Assembly: GCF_036370855.1 (NCBI RefSeq)
Contig: NC_088113.1
Coordinates: 20,852,501-20,916,500, forward strand
Source of the DNA: Dromaius novaehollandiae
Lineage: Eukaryota; Chordata; Aves; Casuariiformes; Dromaiidae
Reading direction: 5' to 3'
DNA length: 64,000 nucleotides
Shown: piece by piece, positions 29,901 through 41,290 of the stretch
Position numbering within the stretch: the stretch's first letter is position 1
Layout: every line of letters begins with the position of its first letter
Notes under the pieces: model-generated
Seen by the model: the letters and a program-made list of their open reading frames with translations, nothing else
The model's database searches: none
Told to the model about the DNA's origin: nothing
Translations under genes and position numbers: made by a program

Positions 29901-32900
29901 CATGGCACAGAAATGAGGGAGTCTGAATTAGAAGAACAATATAGCCATTTATTAGTAAGGAAATATCAAAAATAGGGATATATCTTAAAATGCAGCACAT
30001 GAAAAATTAATCAATTTGAAGAGATTTGGGCTTTTTTGTACTGTGTCATCTGATATGTAGTATGCATGGCATCTAGCTTTCATTGTGGCCCAGATCCCCC
30101 CCCACTGGGACAGAACGGCATGCATGCCAGTCCAGAGACCCACAAAATATTTGGAGCTGTTCTAGAGGGATTAGAACTTAAATTTAAGTTACGAGTTTAA
30201 TCTTCCTACTTCAGTGAGCCCAGTGTGAAACAGGAATCTCAAAGGGGGAAGTTGCCTGTATCATGTATCGCCCCATGCAACTCCTCTAGCGGCAGCAGCA
30301 GGCCCTGCTGGAGAGGACTTATTTCTCAGCATCTCATGTGAAATAGAGGATTTGTTCCTTGATCTAGATCCTTGTCTTCAGAGCCTCTAGCTTTTATCCT
30401 TCCTGCTAAGGAGAGGCTCACACATAGCGTTCCTTAAAGGTTCGTTAGTGCTGCTCCATTCCTGATTGGAAGAATAGCCTTGGAAACTGCAAAGCAGCTG
30501 AGAAAGGAACGGGTGCTTCCCTGCAGTATTTGGAATAAATGCAGCACGGTGACTTGTACTTGGGGCCGGGATGGTCAGTGGGAGAGCTCGTGCCTCAAAG
30601 GGAGGCGCTGACCTAGCGTGTGCCATGTTTTCTCTTGTAGACTTGAAGGCTGATGAGAAGGGTATGTGCACCCTGCCTGAAGCTACAGGCTCTGCCCCTC
30701 AGGAAATTGATCCTTCAAAAGAGAATCAGATGCTCTTCACCTACTCTGTCCATTGGGAGGTGAGGGGACGGCGGGAAGCTGGCAGGCAACTAGCTACCCC
30801 TAACTGGCGTTGACTGGCCGGCAGTTAGTTCTCAGAGCGCCTGTATCACAGAGGTGTTGTGGAAGGCGTTGGGAATGGTCTGGCATAAGACGACATGGGG
30901 CTGTGATAGTTTCTGGGGTGTCAGAAGGGCTTCTGGTCATGTCGTGTTGTTCCTTCAGGAAAGCGACATTAAATGGGCTTCCCGCTGGGACACCTACCTG
31001 ACCATGAGCGATGTGCAGATTCATTGGTTCTCCATCATTAATTCGGTTGTGGTCGTCTTTTTCCTCTCAGGTGAGTGGTGTTTGGGATGAAGGCGGCTTT
31101 CCCATTTGTCTGCAGGGAGTTTGCTTTAAGCCTCAGCTGCAGGTAGCCTGAGGAGGATGTGGCCAGATCTGAATTGTCAGAAGGGGCAGGAAACAAGCAG
31201 TAGCACATGTAAAACTTTCCAGTTCAGGTAGCACGCTGCAGGGTCAGACTGTTACTCACTTCTGCTCTCTGATTGGGGCACCTGGGTGAGGGGTAGAATC
31301 GTTAATGTGATTAACGCATATCTTGCATGTCCACGTTTAAGAAGAATAAACAGGAAGGTCACAGTACCCTGTTCATACGGGAATGCTGCCTTCCCTACCC
31401 CTTAGAGTTTTGCTCCTGTCTTTGCTGAAGGCTAGGAGAGATGATTAATGCTCAAGGCTGCCTCTACTAGCCAGAACTACGTATTTTGGTGCAAGCCATG
31501 TAGTTGCACAGAGTGAGAGCAGTAGGGCCGTCTGGGAGCCTCTGAGCCAAATGCAGTTTGTGTGTTTTCAGGTATTCTCAGCATGATCATCATCCGCACT
31601 CTCCGGAAGGACATTGCCAACTACAACAAGGAAGATGACATTGTATGATGTGTTCACTCTTGGGGCTGGGATCAGAGAGGGAGGGAAGCGCAAATGAGGA
31701 GGGATCCAGTTTGAAGAAACTGGATGTACTTTCTCTTCCCTTTCCCCAGTTTTGCTGCTAGCCCTGAAGATGGGAGGGGCAGTTCTGTAATGCACTGTCG
31801 TGACACCTTTGGCTCTCTGCGTACAATGGCAGATCACCAGTTTGGATGTTTTCAGACCTAAGTAATGACTGCTGACACTTCTGTAGATGAGTGCCTTGGC
31901 GTTGGTAAGCCAGGCCTAAACTGATTGTTATAGACCCTCAACTTAAAGCCTAGGAGGAAAGAGGTTTCCTAACTAGGGTGATGTAATTCTTTAAAAGACC
32001 TGGTTACAGGGAAATTCACCTCTTAGGCTGGCTGTGGTGGGACATTTGTTTCCACTGTCAGACTGCATCTAAGTACCTTTTTTTTCCTGTTGTTGCTACA
32101 GGAAGATACCATGGAAGAATCTGGTTGGAAACTTGTGCATGGAGATGTCTTCAGGCCTCCGCAGTATCCTATGATCCTCAGCTCTCTCCTGGGTTCTGGG
32201 ATTCAGCTCTTTTGTATGATCCTGATTGTCATCTGTGAGTGGCACACGTTGAGTTGGGGTGGTTGTAACAAGAGAAGGAACAATGCTCTCAGGGGCATGT
32301 AGCTCCCGTTGCCTTCAGCATATGCTCACCTTTGCTCAAGCTAAGCCAGATAAGGCCTGCTTCCTGTTGCAAGGTTGATCTAGGCTGCAGGCCTGTGCTC
32401 AGCACTTCCAAGTTTCTATATACCGTTTCCTAAATGAAGGCCTTATTTTCTGTGTTTGTATTGTCTTTTATCAAGTTGTGAGGACAAGGATATTGTGGGA
32501 ACACTGGGTGGTAGTGGGCTGAGGGACTTGCATAGGTGTGCTTTGCCTTCTGAGCTGCACCTGCTCAATTCTCTGGAAAAATGAGGCTAAAGCGTGTTCT
32601 GTAGCTTGAGATCAAAGCTGTGGCTTTCTCTCTGGCTGGTGCTGGAGGCTGTAGATACATTATGCTGCAGGGGAAATGAGATCTGTGCAGGAGGCAGAGT
32701 GATTCCAGGCAGCTGCAATCTGTCATGTGGAAGAGGGCTGCTGGCCTCCAGATGCTGACTAGCACATGTACATCGGAGCTACTGTTCTTTCCTTGTTTTT
32801 TTTTTGTTTTTGTTTTTTTTTCTTACCTTCTGCAGTTGTTGCTATGCTGGGGATGCTGTCGCCTTCTAGCCGGGGTGCCCTGATGACTACTGCCTGCTTT

Positions 32901-35900
32901 CTCTTCATGTTCATGGGGTAGGTGTGTCCACTGCTTCCTGCTGCAATACTGTTTTCTCCCAGGGAATGGAAACTAACTTTGTCTTGGCCTGTTTTTATCC
33001 AGGGTTTTTGGTGGATTCTTTGCTGGCCGCTTATACCGGACTCTGAAAGGACACAGATGGAAGAAGGGAGCCTTTTGTGTAAGTCTTCTGGCGTGCTGTG
33101 CTGCTTAGCCGGGTCTGCGGATGGGTGAAATATGTGGATGAGCTCCAAGTATGTTTCTGCATAGGTGGGTGCAGCCTGGCTGTGTCATAGAGGTTTGGTG
33201 TGGATCGAGGCCTTGTAGCTTTACAGGAAGACACAAGAGCATGTATGATAGTAAAGTGAGAGGGTTGTCTAGGATCTTTTCCCTGTACTTCACAGTCTTA
33301 CAGCACTAATAAACAGAGGAGGGAAAAGGGATGCTTCTTCCATGTGTGCTTCATCCCAGCAATGGATTCATTAAAAAGAAACATCTGGTTCATAAGTCTC
33401 ATGTTTTCTCTTAACTTGTGTTTGCTCTTGCAGACAGCTACTCTGTATCCGGGCGTAGTCTTTGGCATCTGCTTTGTCCTGAACTGTTTCATCTGGGGGA
33501 AACACTCCTCTGGAGCGGTAGGTACCCCCTTTATCCAGCAAGTGTGCTAGAGAGGGGAGGAGGGCGACTGGAGCGTCAGGGAGTTACTTAGCTTCCCGAC
33601 AACTTTCTGAACGTGGGTGCCAGCGCAATGGTTAGCTGGAAAGTTGGTCTGGCCAGTGACTTCAGCCTCCAGGGTGAGGGAACCTGCTGGAAGCCTCACT
33701 TGTGACACTTGGTGTGGTTCCAGGTGCCTTTCCCAACTATGGTGGCCTTGCTGTGCATGTGGTTTGGGATCTCCTTGCCCTTGGTCTACCTGGGTTACTA
33801 CTTTGGATTTCGCAAACAGCCATATGACAATCCTGTACGGACCAATCAGATTCCAAGGCAGATCCCGGAGCAGAGGTGGTATATGAATAAATTTGTCGGG
33901 TGAGTGATCAGTGTCTAGGAAATATGGTGAGTTAAGACCCTCCCCCCACCTCAGTCTCTCTAGGCTGCTGAATATCACCTTTCTGCTAGTGTCTGGACAC
34001 AGACAAATTGCAGGTGGATTCCTCACGAAGAATGCAATATTACAGACTTAATCTTGACAAGCTTAATGTGGTATGACTCTGTGATGCATACAGAAGTGGT
34101 ATGCACTAAAAGATAGGAGCAGCTGTGTTGTTTGTTGTATGAAATTTATTCCAGTAATCTGAAGCTGTAGAGCTTTTGCTAGGAGTGCCTTTGTGTGCTT
34201 ACAGGTGACTTTTAATAGCTAGACAGTTATATTGTGCTGCTAATGATTTTCTTTTTTCATTCTGTAGGATTCTCATGGCTGGTATTCTGCCTTTTGGAGC
34301 CATGTTCATTGAATTGTTCTTCATTTTCAGTGTAAGCATTAAACCTACTTTGCTCCTGAATAGGACACCTGTCATGCCAAAGGCAATATGGCTTTGAAAG
34401 GGAGGGGGCATCCACTTGGGAGTGTGGTCATATTCCTGCCCTTACTGAAGGGGCTAACGCTCCCCTTGAGGCCTTTCAGTGTTGCCCTTGGAGAGACTGG
34501 GCCATGGACCTCTTCAGTCTGTTTTCTTGCTGAGGATCCTGGAGATGTCTGTAGAACAGTCTTGGATTATATGAGGGACAGTGGCAAAGACAAAAGCTTA
34601 CTTTAACATCATGCCTAGGGAAGGGTGCTGGCCTTAAAATATTCCCGAGACTTTCCAGCAACTGCCCATTTTCCACCTTTCTGTGGACAGTGAGCAGAGG
34701 GATAGGGAGATGGTGGATATGAACAAGCTGCCTCACAGCTATCTTTGGGCACCTTGCAGCCTGATTCTTTTGGAGGCACGTTGTGAAATGTGCTTGGTCT
34801 AAGGCTTTGTCTGTATGAGGTCGAGGGGCCCCTTATTTTTCCTAGGGTCAGCTAGTAGAAGTTAGTCTCGTATTCACTGTTTAGCTGCAGTAGCATGGAG
34901 ACAAAGTTACGTTGTGTCTTTTTTTCAGGCAATCTGGGAGAACCAGTTCTATTACCTTTTCGGCTTTCTCTTCCTCGTGTTTATAATCCTGGTGGTATCG
35001 TGCTCTCAGATCAGCATTGTCATGGTGTACTTCCAGCTTTGTGCTGAGGTGAGGTTTCCTCTACTGTGGTTTTAGCAGCTGACAGTTCACAGTTGCTCCT
35101 GGAAAACCACAGATCACTGTATGGCTGCTTCTCAGCAGAAATGTAGTGTGGTCCAGCTTCATCAGTGCGAGCATCTTTAATGCCTTTCAACTTTAAGGAG
35201 AGTTGAAGCTACTCAATATCTACTCAGCTGAGGAGTGTGGTTTTCATATTGGAAATTATGCTTTGGGCAGGATACTTTTGAGCTGACTTCTCTTGCTGAA
35301 GAAGCAGCTTCATTTCGTCTGTGTATGAAGGGAAATGCAAGACCAGAGGCTGAGCCATGTTCTGCAGCACGTGCCATGATGCTGACCTGGCTTTGTTTCA
35401 CTGTCAACTCTTCATCCTCTTTGTTTGGAAACACTTCAGTTATTTCTACTGTAACAAAATAGTTCCCCACCCCCAAACTGTGGTTATCTTTTGAAGGAAA
35501 ATAGGTGATGCTTTGACTCTCTCCAAGTTCACAGGAGACCTGTGTCAAAGAGGCCCTGGTGACACAGGAGAAGGAAGCCTGTGGGATAACGCTAAGGCTT
35601 TTTACCCTATTAGGATTACCGCTGGTGGTGGAGGACCTTCCTGGTGTCTGGAGGATCTGCCTTCTATGTGCTGATCTATGCCATCTTCTACTTTGTGAAC
35701 AAGGTATTGTTATCGCTGTTGTATAAAACTAGCACCTTTCTAGAGGAGACTGTTGGATTTGGAGAAGGAAAGTGCAGGGCTGCCTAGTCCTAGTCTGAAC
35801 CCATGCCAGCACAAGGCAGCTCACCAGACAACTGTGCTGATAATCCCTCACACAGGAGAGAGCAGATCGTAAGTACATGAGGCCCCCGTCTGTGTTCACT

Positions 35901-36273
35901 TGTGGGGAGTGATCAGCTGCAAGTGTAAATGTTAGTGTAATGTTCCTTAACCCTCCTTTGAAGGGAATGTCTTTCAGCAAATTAAAATAGATTCAGTAGA
36001 GGGTTTCCTCTGCTTTTTTGCTGAATGTGCTCTTGTAGAAGGCATTGGCTGGGTTGGGGAGCTAACTCTTGTTAACCCTGTATTCAGTTTTACTTATTTT
36101 CTCCTCCTCCTCTTCTGTTTTAGCTGGATATTGTTGAGTTCATTCCATCCTTACTCTACTTTGGCTACACCGCCCTTATGGTCTTGTCCTTCTGGCTCCT
36201 CACTGGAACCATTGGCTTCTATGCAGCCTACATGTTTGTCCGGAAGATCTATGCCGCAGTGAAAATAGACTGA
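20951..36273 (+). CDS. TM9SF4: TM9SF4, transmembrane 9 superfamily protein, complete CDS in eighteen exons
   Basis: Coding exons: 20951-20971, 25815-25928, 27488-27587, 28007-28175, 28256-28385, 29669-29792, 30641-30759, 30959-31070, 31572-31642, 32102-32234, 32836-32917, 33003-33078, 33434-33517, 33724-33899, 34268-34331, 34929-35048, 35614-35703, 36124-36273. All junctions are GT-AG and in frame; 644 residues against 642 in human. TM9SF4 is a nonaspanin of the Golgi and endosomes linked to cell adhesion, phagocytosis, V-ATPase association and membrane-protein sorting. Visible parts: an N-terminal signal peptide ([15 protein letters not shown]), the mature start FYVPGVAP, a lumenal domain of about 260 residues, nine hydrophobic segments beginning at [16 protein letters not shown], and the C-terminus AAVKID, whose KXD pattern matches the COPI-binding retention signal of TM9 proteins. 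The first exon codes only seven residues (MAASAAM), and the start is chosen by frame and by strong Kozak context. Confidence 0.96.
20972..25814 (+). other. TM9SF4: TM9SF4 intron 1
   Basis: A 4.8 kb first intron. Its first 400 bp are CpG island; a poly-G tract is at about 21784-21797 and a GCTTT repeat at about 24.74 kb. Open frames in it are short and have no recognisable domain. No other gene is supported. Confidence 0.7.
24737..24769. repeat. GCTTT pentanucleotide microsatellite
   Basis: Six and a half perfect copies of GCTTT in TM9SF4 intron 1. Confidence 0.9.
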
Positions 36274-36590
36274 AGACGCACAGATTCAGCAGAAAGTAGA
36301 CACCTTTGTATGCGTGTCCTCTTGGGAGTGAAGGGGGCATCTTCTCCCCACTCTTTTAAGGAAACAAAACTCGGTGGGAGAGTGACAAGAGAAATAAATA
36401 ACTCCTCGTTTTGGAATGTAACTTTTGGCACAGTGTACATGGATTCTGGGCTACTTCTGGGGGGAAGAAGGGTCTGTAGATACCTTGCATTTTAACTTTA
36501 TTATCCTATTCCAGTTTTGAGGGAGTTTTTTTAGCAGAGAAATGTCCCTCTGTATAAGCAAACACCCTTCTTTGCTAATTCATCCTTTTT

Positions 36591-36623
<33 letters not shown>

Positions 36624-38330
36624 GATGATGAATGGATTTGAAACGGCAGTGGAAACACTTGTGAAAATGTTTTCTTCCAGCCCCTAGAGTGCTCTAGGAT
36701 TCAGGGAGACTCTTCAGACCAGTGTCAGGCCAGGTTTCTTTCCTGTCTGCATGGAAGAGAGCTTGACTGTGGCAAAAAAAAGAGGATCCTAAAGGCTCAC
36801 CCTGCATGATGGTGGTGTGCTCTGGCTGTATGAGTCCTGGCTCCAGCTTGTTTACAGTTCCATGGAGGTGCCATCCGGAGCCTGGGAAGTGCAATTTGAC
36901 ACAGAGTGTGAGAACCATAACCCTCTGCATCACTTCTCCTTCCCTCTGGCCTTGGACAGCGTGTGCCGCTTCGGATGCATCCACTGGAAGGGTTTTAGGG
37001 AGGGTGGGATTTCCTCTCTTTTGGAAGATGCAACCGGATGCAGCAGGATGAAACGTTCTTGTGGAAGCAGCGTGATTGTGCTGGTGCTAGAGAATGCAGC
37101 TGGAAGAATGTTTGAGGTAACTACAAGGGTTTATTCTGTGATGTGATAGTTTTGCTTCTGCCACATGAGGAAACAGTGTAGACTTCCTTCCTAGGAACTC
37201 CTCTGGGATTGTGTAGAGCCCTGTGGAGAGAAATCCACTACGGAGTTGCTTTAGTGCCAAGGAATCTGATGCAGTGTTGGGCCTCAGCTGCTGTGAGATG
37301 TGTGTAAGCCATGTAGAAGGGGCTGGGAACAGACAGAGTGGCGCCGACGAGTTCTCCCATTGCTAGAAGTGGGCTGTCTCACTACCGGCCCTGTTTTCCA
37401 GCTGCTCTTGCTGCTCTCTTCTCCTGTTTTAGATTCTCTACCTCCAGGCTACAGAAAGTGTACACCCCATGAGCTGTATTTTGTTCTTCTCTGCAAAATG
37501 GTCCAATATCCCTGGAATAGCCAATATGGACTCTTCTACAGGGCTGCTCTTTTTCCATGGCTTGATGCCTGAATCGGCACATGGGAAGTTGTTTTTAAAT
37601 GAGGTTAAAGTTTTATTTTGGTCACTTAAATGATGTTTACCAGTAAACAAGGTTCCACGTTGTAGCGAAGGCTCCCTCCATCCCCAGATTAGCTGGATTC
37701 AGTCAGGGCTGCAGGGGAGAGTTTAGTGAGATCCATGAAAGTTCAGCTTTTGCTGCTTCCTGTAGTAAGAAATAAGGTCTCCAGATAGTCAGCTGGCAGA
37801 GGCTGCCATTCCAGCCCAGAACTGTGAAAAGCCCTCCCTGTTACCAACACCGACGTATGCACACTTGAGGATTTAGGGTTTTGGTTTTTTACTCAAGTCA
37901 CTGTTAAGAGTCTCCACTGGGCCTGCGTAAGGACCTGTATCTCTTAGTAATGGCCTTTGCTCCCTGCAGGGGAGCTGACTTCCCAGAAGGATTGATTCCT
38001 CCTCAGTGCTAAGTCTTTACAGTCTTGCCCAGTAACTTCTTCAGCCACCCATCATGCCAAAGTTCAATCATCCAGAAATCAAGGATGGAAAAAGGGAGCA
38101 TAGGATACACAAGCCAACTGCGTTGTGGAGTCCTCCACTAGTTCTGATTTAAGATCTTTCTCTGAGATTTTGGTTCATTTTTCTCCCCCCATGCCTCAGT
38201 GGAGAGGTTCAGCCAGTGTTGATACCTCTCCTTTCCCCAAAGTGTTTTCTCTGTATTCTTTGTAATTTTTAATTAATGTATGTATTCTTGTGTCCTATTG
38301 TAAATAAATCTGCCATTGTCCTGTTGACCT
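36274..38330 (+). other. TM9SF4: TM9SF4 3' untranslated region
   Basis: About 2 kb after the stop, with a 28-T run at 36593-36620 and a possible early poly(A) signal (AATAAA near 36.39 kb). The strongest end is at 38303-38308. Confidence 0.7.
38303..38308 (+). terminator. TM9SF4: TM9SF4 distal poly(A) signal (AATAAA)
   Basis: AATAAA in a TTGTAAATAAATCTG context, followed by a TGTCCTGTTG element. It lies downstream of AT-rich sequence typical of a 3' UTR end. Confidence 0.75.
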
Positions 38331-39854
38331 GCTCTCCTGGGTTCTCCTGAGCCACCTTTTGTGATTTTCTTCTCGTATCACTTACGCAGCCTCTTGTTTT
38401 AACACTTGCATGGTCTTTGACATGTAGCTTCAATTAGAAGCACAGCCTGGAATACACTTAGGTTTTCTACATAACGTTTTTCCCCTGGTAAACATCGCTG
38501 AACAGTGCAGTTTCTCCCACTGTGGCATGTGCTGTATACTGCTGTGTATTGTAATTAAAATGCCACCAGTCAAGGCATTTTTATTCTGCTTCTCACGGTA
38601 CTGATTTCATGTGTTATATGATGAGACTGCTTAAGCAGCTCGGTTCTCTCACATGAAAAATGTGTGGTTTGACTTGCGTAGCACTAATGGATAGAGTACC
38701 ACGATTGTCAGATGACTGACGGGGTGACGCCGTTTTGTGAATACGGCGCCTTCCACGGTGCTTTAAAGCAACAGTCAAGGATACGTGTACAGTCAAGAAG
38801 GGAGCTGTCATTTCCTTTTGACTAGCGTTTTGGAGGTGTGTTGGGGCTGTGGAAGCTGGACCTTCATTGCTGGCTTTCAGCTTAATGTCTTCACCAGTGC
38901 TTATGTGAAACACTGCAGCTATTTTTGGTTTGTGGGGTCTGTGTGGCAAGACAGCAGCAAGTTTCCTTTAAAGAAGATTAATGAGGGCTGCGTCTGCTGA
39001 ATTAACCTGTCTTTTTGTGAAGTTCTGCCCAGCGAAGCAAGGGGAGATCCACAGCCTGGGCTTAGTGGGATGCTGGTGTTTGGGGCTGCTGAACCTCTGA
39101 CGCTGATCAGCTGCTGAGACCAGAGTGAGCAAATACTTTAATCAGAACTCAAAGATTATCTGCGTAGTCAATGCTCCCCCTAAAGCAGTGTGAAGGAGGA
39201 CTTCAGCTTCACCAACAAGACCATCTATGCTGAATTTTTCCTTTTCATTTTAAACAGGCTAGAAAAGTGGTACTACCTTAGTTGTGAAAATGGCACTTTC
39301 TACTGCTGTCCATACTGAGAATTAAACTAGTTCATACCTGGAAAAGTGTATGAACGCTGGAAATGGTTGTCGGCTTTTAAACTGTATCCTGAAAAGAGAT
39401 CTCTGAGAGGACAGGATTCTTTTCCCTCTTTTCGCTACCCTCTGTCAAAATGCTGCTGTGACTGCGTTACAGATGCTTGTTGCTGGTGCTTTAAGGTTCG
39501 GTTCTTTTCCTCATTCGATTGCTGACTTTGTACAAGGGAGCGCGCACAGGCCTGAGCAGCGTGTCTGGGTTATCTGGCGGGGAGGAGTAGATGGCTGGAG
39601 TTATTCTAAATGCTTCCACGCTGCTGGTAGTTTTAGTGCAACCAGAGCTTCCTACCTAACAAACATTATTCTTGCTGAAACAAGATAACGGCATCAGCTG
39701 TTACTACACTCTGAAGCAGTGTCCTTTCATTTTTGGGGTCTTATTCTCTGCTTGAAAGAAACTTGGGTTCATGTAGGGAACTGGGTCCTTGACTTGCCTT
39801 ATGATTCTTCATTTAATTAAAAAAAAAAAAAAATCCCTTCCAAGAAGACACTTG
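38331..39854. other. Interval between convergent TM9SF4 and PLAGL2
   Basis: About 1.5 kb separating the + strand poly(A) site of TM9SF4 from the - strand poly(A) site near 39.88 kb. I recognise no gene or mobile element in it. In human a TSPY-related pseudogene lies between these two genes; nothing like it is visible here. Confidence 0.6.
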
Positions 39855-39874
39855 GGGCAGATAATTCAAATGCT

Positions 39875-39880
39875 TTTATT
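39875..39880 (-). terminator. PLAGL2: Minus-strand poly(A) signal, candidate distal end of PLAGL2
   Basis: Read on the minus strand this is AATAAA within GTTTAATAAAAGC, preceded by 200 bp of AT-rich sequence and followed about 40 bp later by a run of 14 T, a good U-rich downstream element. The only minus-strand gene upstream is PLAGL2, 7.3 kb away, so this is either its distal poly(A) site or belongs to an unannotated minus-strand transcript. Confidence 0.6.
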
Positions 39881-41270
39881 AAACAACTTTGTTATAAAAA
39901 TGCTTTCAATTTGAACTTCATTTTGTAAAACAATGGAAAAACTAATTAGAGATGAACTGTACATTTCCTAATGGCACTTAGTATTTTTACAATTTAAAAA
40001 ACTTGTCTTATAAAGCCCCAAAAATACTTCATTAAAAGAGGTTATTCACTGTGTATAAAAGTGCTAGAAAGTTTCTTTTCAGAGGAAAAAAAAAAGTCAA
40101 GCTTTAACCATGGGAAGCTTTTGGCCTTGACAGCTGTAGGAAAGGAGACCAGATACTGGTGCTTTGGAGATGCAGAAGTGACAGTGCGAATTGCAGCCAC
40201 AGTGGAAGTTAAAGTGCTGCATCCCTTCCATCAGCTGTGATGGCTGAGAAGTTCCAAGCTGTTTCCCTCGGAAAAAGATGTTTACAGGCCCTGGATCAAA
40301 TGCTGCCCTCTGGTCAAAGACTCTTGTAACATCAAGCAGGTGCCGCGCACTGGTACCCCAAGGCAGAATTTGTCCTGCTGGGCCATGGTGCACCTCGATA
40401 GGGAAAGGATTCTCGGCGTGACTCTGTCTTAGCTGTAAAGGCCACTCAGTAGCTTTTCCTCCAGCAGCAGTTTCAGAGCTTGGCGACTTCCGGGGGTGAG
40501 TCCTCATGGCTTCCAGGAGTTCCCTGTGCTGTCCCTCTTGCAACCACCCAGTTGTGAGACTACCTCTAAGGCAGATGTTTCTCCTTTTTTGTTAAATATC
40601 TTTGTTAAAGTAAAATGTTGATACAAATGTTACAAAACAAATTTTCTAAAAAAATAGTTTCTAGATATTAGGAAACACTACCAAAAAACCAGTCAAGGCT
40701 GAGGTACTAAGTAGGGCAGGGAGAAGTCATAAACTCGAGATGGGTTTCTAGCAAAGGTTGAATCTGCCATGCAGATTCCAGGCTGCTTAAAGCATCCAAA
40801 TGTCAGCTCTTTGCCCAAATGTGCTGGATTGTGCACCGGTTTCAGTTGCATCTCGAAGCAGGGGTGCTGGTGCATACCAGAAGCACGAGCTTATGTGTTA
40901 CCTTCAAGTGCAACGCAAGGAAGTGCAGGGGCAAATGGACTGCTGAGGCAAATGCCAGTAAGTGATCGTTTCATCTGGATGCTTAAGCCAGTGAGTGATA
41001 ATATGTTGTAACTATTCCTGTGCTGTAGACTTTTATACAGAGCTTTCACTTTATCATCTCAGTATCTTTTGCATTAGACCTGATTGTCTACTTGCATAGT
41101 AGTTTCAGAGAAAGATACAGTGTACGAAGCAAATGCTGAGAATGAAGGTGAAGGTAACTGTCAAAACGTGTGGGGTTTTTTTTGTTTTTTGCTTGTTTTT
41201 AAAACAAAGATGCTCAGACTTTCATGTTGAGGATTATGTTTCTCTAACTGGAAATGAAGAGCTGACCTAT

Positions 41271-41290
41271 ATAATAATAATAATAATAAA
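41271..41290. repeat. AAT trinucleotide microsatellite
   Basis: About six copies of an ATA/AAT triplet in the non-coding region between TM9SF4 and PLAGL2. Confidence 0.85.

Noticed and set aside
36593-36620. The 28-T run in the TM9SF4 3' UTR as the tail of an antisense retroposon
   Set aside because: No retroposon body or target-site duplication is recognisable next to it.
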